59,225 bases of DNA from contig JAICWX010000009.1 in NCBI GenBank assembly GCA_025934635.1, positions 1 to 59,225 on the forward strand, in the 5' to 3' direction. Made by a program: the position numbers and the translations under genes. Below are positions 17,328-24,971 of this stretch, piece after piece. Source of the stretch: Streptosporangiaceae bacterium (lineage in GTDB: Bacteria; Actinomycetota; Actinomycetes; Streptosporangiales; Streptosporangiaceae). How positions within the stretch are numbered: position 1 is the first letter of the stretch; each line of letters starts with the position of its first letter. The notes under the pieces were generated by a model. It did not search any database. It was not told the origin of the DNA and saw only the letters and a list, made by a program, of their open reading frames with translations.

Positions 17328-17801
17328 ATGACAAGGCGATATGACGTCCGAACCGGAATGATGGGCGAAGATCCCGACGCGGCGCGCCCGCACGAGGAAC
17401 TGGTACCGGGCTGGCACGTGCCCGGCCGGACCCGGTACGACTATGACCTCCGGATCGGCGACGCCGAGCGTGACATCGCGATGACCCAACTACGCGAGCA
17501 TTTCGTCGCGGGCCGGCTCACCTTCGACGAGCTGACCGAGCGGATCGACGCCGCGCTGATAGCCAAGACCCAGCGCCAGGTCGACCGGCTGCTGGCCGAC
17601 CTTCCGCGGCCCCCGCGTCCGCCCCGGGCCGCCCGCTCCGATGCCGCGCTGCCCGTGCCGGCACCGGACGCGGGCCGGTTCCTGGTCTTCGCGATGCTGC
17701 TCTTCGCGCTGGCCACCTGGATACTGATCATGGCCTGGATGGCCCGGCACTCTTACTACGGGCAGCTCCCGCAGTTCCCCCGCCCCCCGGGCGGGGGTTA
17801 G
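17328..17801 (+). CDS. DUF1707 domain membrane protein, second copy
   Basis: A 157-residue paralogue of the preceding gene. DUF1707 is at about 42-94 (LRIGDAERDIAM, LREHFVAGRLTFDE, ERIDAALIAKT), then a Pro-rich linker, one hydrophobic segment (about 117-137) and a short Pro/Gly tail. The start ATG 17328 gives a 40-residue N-terminal extension; ATG 17358 (MMGED) is an alternative. The pair looks like a tandem duplication whose linker and membrane parts have diverged. Confidence 0.82.
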   Translation: MTRRYDVRTGMMGEDPDAARPHEELVPGWHVPGRTRYDYDLRIGDAERDIAMTQLREHFVAGRLTFDELTERIDAALIAKTQRQVDRLLADLPRPPRPPRAARSDAALPVPAPDAGRFLVFAMLLFALATWILIMAWMARHSYYGQLPQFPRPPGGG

Positions 17802-17821
17802 GCAGTCCGCTGGCCGGCCGG

Positions 17822-19192
17822 TCAGGCGCTGGCTAGGGCACGCAGCGGGACCACCAGGTAGCGGTAGTCCGGGGCCGAGTCGTCGCCGTCGCCGGCGCTG
17901 CCGGTGATCAGGGCGGGCTTGGTCGGGCTGGTGAACTGCAGGCATATCCGCGCCTGCTCGGGTGCCCCGGCGTCGGCGTCCTGCGCTTTGCCCGCCTGGG
18001 CCTTTGCTGCCTGGGCCTTCTCGCCGCGCCGGGCCTTCTCAGGATTCTGTGCCTTCTCAGGATTCTGGGCTTTCTCCGGGTCCTGGCCCTTGGCGGCGCC
18101 GTGGGGTTTGTCCGCGGCGCCCGGGGCGCCGGTGGCCGCGATCAGGGCCGCGCCCAGGCCGTCCAGCAGGTAGTGCGGGCTGAACGCGATCGCGGTCTCC
18201 TCGCCGGTGAAGTCGGCGGCGACCGTCTCCCGGGCCCGTGCCTGCCCCTCGGTGCCGGCCTCGATCGTCACCTTGCCGTGGCCGAAGGAAAGCCGCACCG
18301 AGCTGCCCCGCTCGGCGACCAGCGCCACCCGCTTGACCGCCTCGGTGAGCGGGATGGCCGGCATGTCCCCGCGGCTGCCGAAACCATCCGGGAACCGGGA
18401 CATGTACTTGATGTACTCCCCCGCGATCAGCCGGGTGGTCAGCCGCCGCCCGCCCGACTCGAAGCCGATCATCGCCTCGGCCGCGTGCAGGGCGTCTCCC
18501 CCGCTGGCGGCCGCCCGGGCGGCCGCGCTCCCCAGCTCGCCGCGGATCATGACCCGGACGAGGACACCCGGCGCCATCATCCGCGCGGCGTCCGCCAGGG
18601 TCTTAGCCGGCACCAGCATCGTGCTGCGGGTATCCGGCCGAGCGGGATTCCAGTCGAGCTCCCGGATGGCGAGCCGGTACCGGTCGGTCGCCACCAGCCT
18701 GATGGAGCTGCCGTCGATCTCGACGTTCACCCCGGTGATGACCGGCAGCGTGTCGTCGCGGCTAGCCGCCGGGGCGACCTGGCCGATCGCCGTGGCCAGT
18801 GCGCCGCCGTCGACGGTGCCCGCCAGCAGGGGCAGCTCGGGCAGCCGCGGGTACTCCTTGACCGGCAGGGTCACCAGCGTGAACGACGCCGGACCGCAGG
18901 TCACGATGACGTCGTCCTTCTCGTGGTCCAGCTCGACCGGCAGCGAGGGCAGGCTCCTGGTGATCTCCGCCAGCAGCCGCCCCGGCACCAGCGCGATGCC
19001 GTCCTCGGCCACCTCGGCGTCCACCTGGATCCTGGCCGACACCTCGTAGTCGAAGCAGGACAGGGTCAGGATGCCCGCTGAGGCCTCGAGCAGCATCCCG
19101 GACAAGATGGGCAGGACCGGCCGGGACGGCAGCGACCGCGCCACCCAGGCGACCGCCTCAGCCAGCGCGTCCCGCTCGATGATGATCCGCAT
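17822..19192 (-). CDS. dnaN: DNA polymerase III beta (sliding clamp) paralogue
   Basis: A 456-residue DnaN homologue, clearly longer than the usual about 375. Clamp signatures are intact: VPGRLLAEITRSLP, EYPRLPELP, PVITGVNVEI, TDRYRLAIREL, and the C-terminal YRYLVVPLRAL. Two insertions stand out: an Ala/Gly-rich one in domain II (about 218-240) and a 59-residue Lys/Ala/Gln-rich one in domain III (about 355-413) containing tandem NPEKAQ repeats. There is no dnaA, recF or gyrB nearby, so this is probably an accessory clamp in addition to a standard dnaN elsewhere. Start ATG 19192 with GGAGG upstream; longer starts lack homology. Confidence 0.88.
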   Translation of the reverse strand: MRIIIERDALAEAVAWVARSLPSRPVLPILSGMLLEASAGILTLSCFDYEVSARIQVDAEVAEDGIALVPGRLLAEITRSLPSLPVELDHEKDDVIVTCGPASFTLVTLPVKEYPRLPELPLLAGTVDGGALATAIGQVAPAASRDDTLPVITGVNVEIDGSSIRLVATDRYRLAIRELDWNPARPDTRSTMLVPAKTLADAARMMAPGVLVRVMIRGELGSAAARAAASGGDALHAAEAMIGFESGGRRLTTRLIAGEYIKYMSRFPDGFGSRGDMPAIPLTEAVKRVALVAERGSSVRLSFGHGKVTIEAGTEGQARARETVAADFTGEETAIAFSPHYLLDGLGAALIAATGAPGAADKPHGAAKGQDPEKAQNPEKAQNPEKARRGEKAQAAKAQAGKAQDADAGAPEQARICLQFTSPTKPALITGSAGDGDDSAPDYRYLVVPLRALASA

Positions 19193-19327
19193 TCGTGCCG
19201 CCTCCATCCCGCGTTGCCACCCTCCGCGGGGGCCCTCATATGCATACTCGCACGAGGCACCGACATTTCCGGGTCCCGCGAAAGTATGTGCGGAGGGGCA
19301 CGATAAGCGCACTCTGGGGGGATGGCT

Positions 19328-19350
19328 CCCCGGCTTATAGCAAGCCGGGG
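19328..19350 (-). terminator. Hairpin overlapping the end of the DUF6295 gene
   Basis: CCCCGGCTT (19328-19336) and AAGCCGGGG (19342-19350) pair across a 5-nt loop. The DUF6295 stop codon falls inside the hairpin, so it would end the dienelactone hydrolase-DUF6295 transcript just ahead of the clamp gene. Confidence 0.6.
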
Positions 19351-19595
19351 GGAACCGAGTCCAGGGTGGCCTGGATGGCCTTGACCAGGGCCCGGGCCGA
19401 TTCGGCGGTGAGCTCGACCGCGACCCGGGCCGACGGGCCGGCCCCCGGGTCGAGGAAGTCGATGTTCAGGGTGTGCTCGGCCTGGGCGTGGACCGGGTGG
19501 TCGAAGTACACGCTGGCGTCGGTCAGCCGGAACCATCCGGCGGCTCCCTTGCCGCTGCCGCTGACCGAGACCTTCTCCGTGAGGTACGTGCACAT
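19335..19595 (-). CDS. DUF6295 family protein
   Basis: An 86-residue small soluble protein with the features of the actinomycete DUF6295 family: MCTYLTEKVSVSGSGKGAAG at the start, then WFRLTDASVYFDHPVHA and a LNIDFLDP segment. The function is unknown. AAAGGAG 6 nt before ATG 19595 fixes the start. It lies 26 nt after the dienelactone hydrolase gene, so the two are probably co-transcribed; the family often sits beside hydrolases of this type. Confidence 0.75.
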   Translation of the reverse strand: MCTYLTEKVSVSGSGKGAAGWFRLTDASVYFDHPVHAQAEHTLNIDFLDPGAGPSARVAVELTAESARALVKAIQATLDSVPPGLL

Positions 19596-19621
19596 GTCGG
19601 CTCCTTTCGCCGTCCGGGTGA

Positions 19622-20368
19622 TTACAGGTAACGTCCGAAGAAGGACCAGATCTGCTGCCAGGCGTCCACGGCCGCCTCGGGCCGGTAATTGGGCCGGTCG
19701 ACCTGCATGAAGGCGTGCCCGGCGCCGTCGTAGGAGTGGAACTCGTAGGTCTTGCCGTTCGCCTTGAGCGCCTCTTCGAGCTCGGCGACGTGCGCGGGCG
19801 AGGGGAACTGGTCGTCCGCGCCGAACAGGCCGAGCAGCGGGCAGTTCAGGTCGGCGGCCCGGTCCACCAGTGGCGCCCAGCCGTGCAGCGGGTGACCCTC
19901 GGGCGGGGTGCCGACCACGAACCCGCCGTAGCAGTCCACGGCCGCGTCCAGCGGCAGGCTGATCGCGGCCAGGAACGATTGCCGGCCGCCAGAGCAGTGG
20001 CCGATCACGCCGACCTTGCCGTTGGAGTTGCCCAGCCCGCGCAGGTACGCGGCCGCGCCCGCCACCTCGCCGACGATCCGCTCGTCCGGGATGGGGACCG
20101 CACCGGAGGCACGCGCCGCCGCCATCGCGTCGTCCGGGTCCGCGCCCGGTGCCTCGCGGGAGTAGAGGTTCGGCATCACGGCGTTGAGGCCGCCGGCCGC
20201 GAGCGCGCGGGTGAACTCCTTGGTCTGGCGGTCGTAACCGGGCAGGTGGTGGATGACGACCACGCCACCCACGGGTCCGGCCTGCAGCGTCCGGGCCGAG
20301 TAGGCCTCGATGGCGTCCCCGCTGTGCCCGGTGATGGTTACGGTCTCGGCCAGCATCGCGTCGTACAT
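19622..20368 (-). CDS. Dienelactone hydrolase family protein, paralogue A
   Basis: A 248-residue alpha/beta hydrolase of the dienelactone hydrolase family. The catalytic triad is Cys125 (GHCSGGR), Asp185 (FGADDQFPS) and His218 (GAGHAFM). Known members open carboxymethylenebutenolide in chloro-aromatic degradation, but relatives have broad esterase roles. GAGGGA precedes ATG 20368, and longer in-frame starts lack homology. The near-full-length paralogue at 21589 lies on the same strand beyond an aldo/keto reductase gene. Confidence 0.88.
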   Translation of the reverse strand: MYDAMLAETVTITGHSGDAIEAYSARTLQAGPVGGVVVIHHLPGYDRQTKEFTRALAAGGLNAVMPNLYSREAPGADPDDAMAAARASGAVPIPDERIVGEVAGAAAYLRGLGNSNGKVGVIGHCSGGRQSFLAAISLPLDAAVDCYGGFVVGTPPEGHPLHGWAPLVDRAADLNCPLLGLFGADDQFPSPAHVAELEEALKANGKTYEFHSYDGAGHAFMQVDRPNYRPEAAVDAWQQIWSFFGRYL

Positions 20369-20455
20369 CGCCCATCCCTCTCGTCGTATACAGCCGGCAA
20401 CATGATTGCACGGGGCAGCCGGCGTGCCTCGAGCCGGGAGTGAAAGACTTCCGGC

Positions 20456-21481
20456 ATGACCTATGTTGCTGCCGGTGACCGTTATAGCAGGCATCCCTAC
20501 CGCCGCTGCGGGCGCAGCGGGATCATGCTGCCGGAGGTATCGCTCGGGCTCTGGCAGAACTTCGGCGACGGCAAGCCGATCGAGGAACAGCGGGCGATCC
20601 TGCGCCGCGCGTTCGATCTCGGCGTCACGCACTTCGACCTGGCCAACAACTACGGCCCGCCGTACGGCAGCGCGGAGATCAACTTCGGCCGGATCATGCG
20701 GGAGGACCTGCGCCCGTACCGCGACGAGCTCATCATCTCCAGCAAGGCCGGGTACGACATGTGGCCGGGCCCCTACGGCGATCACGGCTCGCGCAAGTAC
20801 CTGCTGGCCAGCCTGGATCAGTCGCTGAGCCGGATGGGCCTGGAGTACGTGGACATCTTCTACTCGCACCGCTTCGACCCGGATACCCCGCTCGAGGAGA
20901 CGATGGGCGCGCTGGATACCGCGGTGCGGTCGGGCCGGGCCCTGTACGCCGGCATCTCCTCCTATTCGGCGGAGCGGACCATGGACGCGGTGTCGGTACT
21001 GCGGCAGATGGGCACGCCGCTGCTGATCCACCAGCCGTCGTACTCGATGCTGAACCGGTGGATCGAGGGCGGCCTGCTCGACGTGCTCGGCCGCGAGGGC
21101 GTGGGCTGCATCGCCTTCTCCCCGCTGGCCCAGGGCGTGCTCACCGGCAAGTACCTGGACGGCGTGCCGACCGGGTCGCGGGCCACCCAGAACGGCTCGC
21201 TGTCATCGGACCAGATCTCCGAGCAAACCCTGACGCACGTCCGGGCGCTGGCCGGGATCGCCGCGGCCCGGGGCCAGTCCCTGGCCCAGCTCGCGCTGGC
21301 TTGGGCGCTTCGTGACCAGCGGGTGACCTCAGTGCTCATCGGCGCCAGCAGCGTCACGCAACTGGAGGAAAACCTCGCCGCGGTCTCGAACACCACGTTC
21401 TCCGCCGAGGAACTGGACACCATCGACGGCCACGCCGTCGAGGCCGGCATCAACATCTGGGCCGACTCCAGCGCCCACTGA
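20456..21481 (+). CDS. Aldo/keto reductase (YghZ/GPR-like)
   Basis: A 341-residue NADPH-dependent aldo/keto reductase of the L-glyceraldehyde-3-phosphate reductase (YghZ) type. The tetrad is Asp61 (HFDLANNYG), Tyr66, Lys97 (SSKAGYDMW) and His138 (FYSHRFD). The WPGPYGDHGSRKYL segment is characteristic of this subgroup, which detoxifies reactive aldehydes such as methylglyoxal. It is divergent from hydrolase paralogue A (87-bp gap) and followed by a terminator. The dienelactone hydrolase genes on both sides suggest a shared carbonyl/ester detoxification role. Confidence 0.9.
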   Translation: MTYVAAGDRYSRHPYRRCGRSGIMLPEVSLGLWQNFGDGKPIEEQRAILRRAFDLGVTHFDLANNYGPPYGSAEINFGRIMREDLRPYRDELIISSKAGYDMWPGPYGDHGSRKYLLASLDQSLSRMGLEYVDIFYSHRFDPDTPLEETMGALDTAVRSGRALYAGISSYSAERTMDAVSVLRQMGTPLLIHQPSYSMLNRWIEGGLLDVLGREGVGCIAFSPLAQGVLTGKYLDGVPTGSRATQNGSLSSDQISEQTLTHVRALAGIAAARGQSLAQLALAWALRDQRVTSVLIGASSVTQLEENLAAVSNTTFSAEELDTIDGHAVEAGINIWADSSAH

Positions 21482-21491
21482 GCATCGTTTC

Positions 21492-21532
21492 CGCCGGCGG
21501 CCCGGCCGGACCGCCGGCGTTTCCGCGGAAAC
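21492..21532. terminator. Terminator after aldo/keto reductase
   Basis: CGCCGGCGG (21492-21500) pairs with CCGCCGGCG (21511-21519) over a 10-nt loop. It is directly followed by the perfect 14-bp palindrome GTTTCCGCGGAAAC (21519-21532). It lies between convergent genes and could serve both. Confidence 0.65.
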
Positions 21533-21588
21533 GCTTTGGCCTGCTCGGGCTCAGGGCCGGGGGCCCAGCGCCGGGCCGGGGGCGGGGG

Positions 21589-22332
21589 TCAGGAGGCTAG
21601 GTAGCGGGTGAACCAGGTGAGAATCTTGGACCAGCCGTCGACGGCGGCTTCGGGGCGGTAGGCGGGGCGGTTCACCGAGAAGAAGGCGTGACCGGCGCCC
21701 TCGTAGGTGTGGAACTCATAGGTCTTGCCCTGGGCCTTCAGTTCCTCCTCGAGCTCGCTGACCTGCTCGGGCGAGGGATACTGGTCGTCGGCGCCGAACA
21801 GGCCGAGCAGCGGGCAGGACAGGTCCTTGGTCAGGTGCTTGATGGGGCCGACCTTCAGCGGCATGCCCTCCGGCGGGGCGCCGGTGACGAACGCGCCGTA
21901 GCAGTCGACGGCCGCCTCGAGCGGCAGGCTGACCCCGGCCAGGAACGCCTGGCGGCCACCGGAGCAGTAGCCGATGACGCCGATCTTGCCGTTGGACGAG
22001 GGCAGGCCGCGCAGGTACGCCGCCGCTCCGGCCACGTCACCGACCAGCCGCGCATCGGGCACGCCGCCCTTGGCGCGGGCCGCCGCGGCCGCGTCGTCGG
22101 GGCTGGCACCCGGGGCGTCGCGGTGGTAGAGGTTCGGCATCAGCGTGTTGTAGCCCTCGGCGGCGAAACGCCGGGCGATTTCCTTGGTCGGCTCGTCATA
22201 GCCGGGCATGTGGTGGATCACGATGACGCCGCCGAGTGGTCCGGCGCTCATCGGCCGGGCCAGGTAGGCCTCGATCTCATCTGCGCCGTCACCGCGGATG
22301 GTGACGGTCTCGGCCAGCGTCGCGTCGTACAT
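21589..22332 (-). CDS. Dienelactone hydrolase family protein, paralogue B
   Basis: A 247-residue paralogue of the protein at 19622, aligned over its whole length (MYDATLAETVTI, HHMPGYDEPTKE, GYCSGGRQAFLAG, FGADDQYPSPEQ, GAGHAFFSVNRP). The Cys-Asp-His triad is retained. GAGGGAG before ATG 22332 defines the start. Unlike paralogue A it has no DUF6295 partner. It is divergent from the GNAT gene at 22405. Probably a soluble esterase/lactonase; the substrate is unknown. Confidence 0.88.
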   Translation of the reverse strand: MYDATLAETVTIRGDGADEIEAYLARPMSAGPLGGVIVIHHMPGYDEPTKEIARRFAAEGYNTLMPNLYHRDAPGASPDDAAAAARAKGGVPDARLVGDVAGAAAYLRGLPSSNGKIGVIGYCSGGRQAFLAGVSLPLEAAVDCYGAFVTGAPPEGMPLKVGPIKHLTKDLSCPLLGLFGADDQYPSPEQVSELEEELKAQGKTYEFHTYEGAGHAFFSVNRPAYRPEAAVDGWSKILTWFTRYLAS

Positions 22333-22404
22333 CAGGCTCCCTCGCGTCCGGTTACGGGCGGTCAGATCCTACAGTGCGTCGTAGCAGGAAAGGAGCGCAG
22401 GGAC

Positions 22405-22893
22405 ATGGCAGAGCTGGTTCAGATCCGGCCGGTCCGCTCGGCGGATCACCGGGCCGTGATGGCCGTCATCGATGACTGGTGGGGCGGCCGTCACATGGCG
22501 GACATGCTGCCCCGGCTGTTCTTCGAGCATTTCACCGACACCAGCTTCGCGGCCGAGCGCGACGGCGAGCTGGCCGGGTTCCTGGTCGGGTTCAGATCGC
22601 AGTCACGGCCGGGACAGGCGTACATCCATTTCGTCGGCATCCGCCCCGGGGAGCGCGGCCGCGGGCTGGGCCGGCAGCTGTACGAGCGCTTCTTCGACGC
22701 CGTGCGGGCGCGGGGCTGCGACGAGGTGCACGCGGTGACGTCGCCGGTGAACCGCGGCTCGATCGCCTTCCATCAGCGGATGGGCTTCGCGATCGAGCCT
22801 GGCGAGGCCCGGGCGGACGGCGTCCCGGTGGCGGTCGGGTACGACGGCGACGGCCAGGACCGGGTGCGGTTCGTCCGGCAGCTGGGCCGGTGA
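22405..22893 (+). CDS. GNAT family N-acetyltransferase
   Basis: A 162-residue GCN5-related acetyltransferase. The acetyl-CoA pyrophosphate loop is GERGRGLGRQLYERF (about 85-99), preceded by the beta4 strand AYIHFVGIRP and followed by VNRGSIAFHQRMGF, typical of motif B. AAAGGAG about 10 nt upstream supports ATG 22405. The acceptor substrate is unknown. Its 3' end lies in a 34-bp tandem duplication. Confidence 0.88.
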   Translation: MAELVQIRPVRSADHRAVMAVIDDWWGGRHMADMLPRLFFEHFTDTSFAAERDGELAGFLVGFRSQSRPGQAYIHFVGIRPGERGRGLGRQLYERFFDAVRARGCDEVHAVTSPVNRGSIAFHQRMGFAIEPGEARADGVPVAVGYDGDGQDRVRFVRQLGR

Positions 22894-22948
22894 CCGGATG
22901 GCGGCCGTCCGGCGGCTGGGCCGGTGACCGGGTGGCGGCCGTCCGGCA
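22881..22948 (+). repeat. 34-bp tandem duplication at the end of the GNAT gene
   Basis: Unit 22881-22914 is repeated at 22915-22948 with two differences (GGATGG/GGGTGG and the last base). The first copy contains the last GNAT codons and its TGA stop; the second lies outside the gene. It probably arose by replication slippage. Confidence 0.8.
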
Positions 22949-22958
22949 GGCGTGCGGG

Positions 22959-23591
22959 TCAGCCGGGCTTGCGGGCGCAGACGCGCTCGACGATGCCGAG
23001 CCGGAACCGCTCCGTCTCCTCGACCTCGAAGCCGAGTTCGCGCACGTAGGCCAGCGGCCGGCGGCGGAAATGCTCGCCGGCCAGCGGGATCGTGACCCGC
23101 TCGTACAGCCACTGCACGGCGCGCAGCGCGGACGCCGAGGCGGCCACGTGGTCGACCAGCAGCAGCCGGCCGCCCGGGCGCAGGACCCGGGCCATCTCGG
23201 CGACGGCGCGCCAGTCGTCCGGGATGGCGCACAGGCCGAGCGCGCACAGCACCGTGTCGAACGAGGAGTCGGGGAAGTCCAGCGCCTGGGCATCGCCCGG
23301 TCGCAGGTCGGCTTGGCGGCCGAGGTCAGCGGCGCGCTGGCGGGCGATGGCGAGCATGCCGGGCGACCAGTCCACGCCGGTCAGGCGCGTTCCTTCACGG
23401 TAGAAGGGCAGGTTGCGACCAGTACCGACGGCCACCTCGAGCACCTCGCCGATAGCCCGGCCGCAGGCCCAGGGGCGGCTGTCCCCGAACAGGTGCCGGT
23501 CCCAGAAGTTCATCGCGCGGTCGTACCGGGCGGCCTGCTTGTCCCAGTAGGCGGAGCGGCGCCGGTTCACTTCTGTGCTCACAGCTCTCAC
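22959..23591 (-). CDS. Class I SAM-dependent methyltransferase
   Basis: A 210-residue UbiE/Methyltransf_11-type enzyme. Motif I is VLEVAVGTGRNLPFY (about 51-65), with the acidic ribose-binding residue in LTGVDWSPGML. Post-motif segments ALDFPDSSFDTVLCALGLC and LRPGGRLLLVDHV are also present. The N-terminal YWDKQAARYD pattern is usual for the group. The start is GTG 23591 or the in-frame GTG 23582. The acceptor is unknown. It points the same way as the upstream secreted-protein gene but a terminator separates them. Confidence 0.88.
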   Translation of the reverse strand: MRAVSTEVNRRRSAYWDKQAARYDRAMNFWDRHLFGDSRPWACGRAIGEVLEVAVGTGRNLPFYREGTRLTGVDWSPGMLAIARQRAADLGRQADLRPGDAQALDFPDSSFDTVLCALGLCAIPDDWRAVAEMARVLRPGGRLLLVDHVAASASALRAVQWLYERVTIPLAGEHFRRRPLAYVRELGFEVEETERFRLGIVERVCARKPG

Positions 23592-23600
23592 CCTGACATA

Positions 23601-23639
23601 CCGGGGCCGGCCCTGCCCCCGTGGCAGGACCGGCCCCGG
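23601..23639 (-). terminator. Terminator after secreted-protein gene
   Basis: 17-nt arms (23601-23617 and 23623-23639) with one mismatch around a 5-nt loop, 7 nt past the stop of the gene ending at 23646. The stem is extremely G+C-rich and no T-run follows. Confidence 0.75.
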
Positions 23640-23645
23640 CGCTGG

Positions 23646-24266
23646 TTAGCGGTGCACGCGGGACAGCGGGCCCGCGTCGACCGGGAACTGGGCGGTGTTG
23701 AGGACCTGGATGCCGGCGTGCTGTTCCCCGTTGAACGGCGTCACGACCGGCGCCGACTGGCCGGGCTCACAGCCCAGCTTGAACGGGAGGTTGGGGTCGT
23801 TGAACCATAGCCCGAGGTGGAACTGGTGGGTCGGGTTGAACGTAGTGCTGCCGCCGGGCGACACCGAGAATGTCTCGCGGTCGAAGATGCCCCGGACCGA
23901 CGCGTGGCCGATGCCGTGGCTGTCAGCGTCCACGTCAGTCTGGTACCAGGAGACGCCGAACGGCTTGTTCGGCTGCTCGATCACGAACAGGTCGAACTCG
24001 GCGTGGCTCGGCATGCCGGTGATGGTGACGCTCATCAGGTCGTTCTCCGACCCGGGGATGATGGTGACCGAGCCATGGGCGTGCGGCAGGCAGGACGAGA
24101 TGCCGGGCGAGGGCACCATGGCGAACGTGAACGGGCGGCTGGCGGCGGTATTCACCGGAGCGGCGGACGCCGCGGTGAGGCTCAGCGCACTGGCCGCCGC
24201 GACGGCCGCGGCCCCCGCAGCGGCCCAGGTCACGGCGCGGCGGCGCAGGTGCTTGGTGATGTTCAT
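23646..24266 (-). CDS. Secreted protein, putative ECF-sigma target
   Basis: A 206-residue exported protein of no family I recognise. A typical Sec signal (basic KHLRRR, hydrophobic 13-33, cleavage near ASA-APV) precedes a beta-rich mature part with two Cys (SSCLPHAHG, KLGCEPG) and a high Phe, His and Asn content. GGGGAGAG precedes ATG 24266. A TGAACC-N17-CGTACT promoter at 24325-24353 matches that of the divergent sigma-factor gene, so this is probably part of its regulon and may be an envelope-stress or redox target. Confidence 0.8.
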   Translation of the reverse strand: MNITKHLRRRAVTWAAAGAAAVAAASALSLTAASAAPVNTAASRPFTFAMVPSPGISSCLPHAHGSVTIIPGSENDLMSVTITGMPSHAEFDLFVIEQPNKPFGVSWYQTDVDADSHGIGHASVRGIFDRETFSVSPGGSTTFNPTHQFHLGLWFNDPNLPFKLGCEPGQSAPVVTPFNGEQHAGIQVLNTAQFPVDAGPLSRVHR

Positions 24267-24324
24267 GAACTCTCCCCTGTGTGTCAGCGACGGCGCCAGG
24301 GTGGCGCAGCCGGTGTCGGGCAGG

Positions 24325-24353
24325 AGTACGCGGCCCCGGGCTCACCGGGTTCA
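24325..24353 (-). promoter_or_regulatory. ECF-type promoter of the secreted-protein gene
   Basis: On the minus strand TGAACC (24353-24348), a 17-nt spacer, then CGTACT (24330-24325). M. tuberculosis SigL recognises TGAACC-N16-18-CGTnnn, and the divergent gene encodes a SigL-like sigma factor. The predicted 5' leader is about 50 nt. Confidence 0.75.
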
Positions 24354-24376
24354 GACTTTTTTCGGGAAATTTTGGT

Positions 24377-24405
24377 TGAACCCTCAGCCCCGTCCGGCAC
24401 GTATC
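24377..24405 (+). promoter_or_regulatory. ECF-type autoregulatory promoter of the sigma-factor gene
   Basis: TGAACC (24377-24382), a 17-nt spacer, CGTATC (24400-24405), about 35 nt before the sigma-factor ATG. It has the same hexamer and spacer length as the divergent promoter at 24325-24353, as expected for an autoregulated ECF locus. Confidence 0.78.
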
Positions 24406-24440
24406 TCCTTGGAGGCAGCCGACTCGGACGGAGCGACGCG

Positions 24441-24971
24441 ATGTGGGGAGCAGTGCGATCTCGCACCGCCGACGACGCGCTCGTGACCGAGATGTACCGC
24501 CAGTACCGGACGCCGCTGATGGCCTACGTGCTGCGGCTGACCGCGGGCGACCGGCAGCACGCCGAGGATGTCGTGCAGGAGACCATGGTCCGGGCCTGGC
24601 GCCAGGCGGCCAAGCTCGACCTGACCGAGCCGTCACTGATGCCGTGGCTGGCTACGGTGGCGCGGCGTATCGTCATCGACGACAGGCGCCGGAAGAGCGC
24701 CCGCCCGGCCGAGACGGGGGACGAGATGCTCGAAAACTCCCCCGCCGCTGACACCATGGAGGACCTGCTGCGGAAGATGGTGGTGGCCGAGGCGCTGCAG
24801 TCGCTCTCGCCCGCCCATCGCGAGGTGCTGAACGAGACGATCCTGCGCGACCGCACGGTCAACCAGGCGGCCGAGACCCTCGGGATCCCGGTCGGAACGG
24901 TAAAATCGCGGGTGTATTACGCGCTCAAGGCGCTGCGGGTCGTCCTAGCCGAGCGGGGGGTGCCGGTATGA
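24441..24971 (+). CDS. ECF sigma factor (SigL-like)
   Basis: A 176-residue extracytoplasmic-function sigma factor. Region 2 (about 17-84: EMYRQYRTPLMAYVLRLTAG, AEDVVQETMVRAW) and region 4 (about 118-172: LSPAHREVLNETILRDRTVN, GTVKSRVYYALKAL) are both complete. ATG 24441 lies 7 nt after GGAG; the frame is open much further upstream but without homology. The stop overlaps the anti-sigma start by 4 bp (ATGA). Resemblance to SigL comes from the sequence and from its TGAACC/CGTA promoter. Confidence 0.92.
   Translation: MWGAVRSRTADDALVTEMYRQYRTPLMAYVLRLTAGDRQHAEDVVQETMVRAWRQAAKLDLTEPSLMPWLATVARRIVIDDRRRKSARPAETGDEMLENSPAADTMEDLLRKMVVAEALQSLSPAHREVLNETILRDRTVNQAAETLGIPVGTVKSRVYYALKALRVVLAERGVPV

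Noticed and set aside
18034..18080. 18-nt repeats that might suggest a small CRISPR-like array
   Set aside because: They are in-frame codons of the NPEKAQ insertion of the clamp paralogue, with no spacers.
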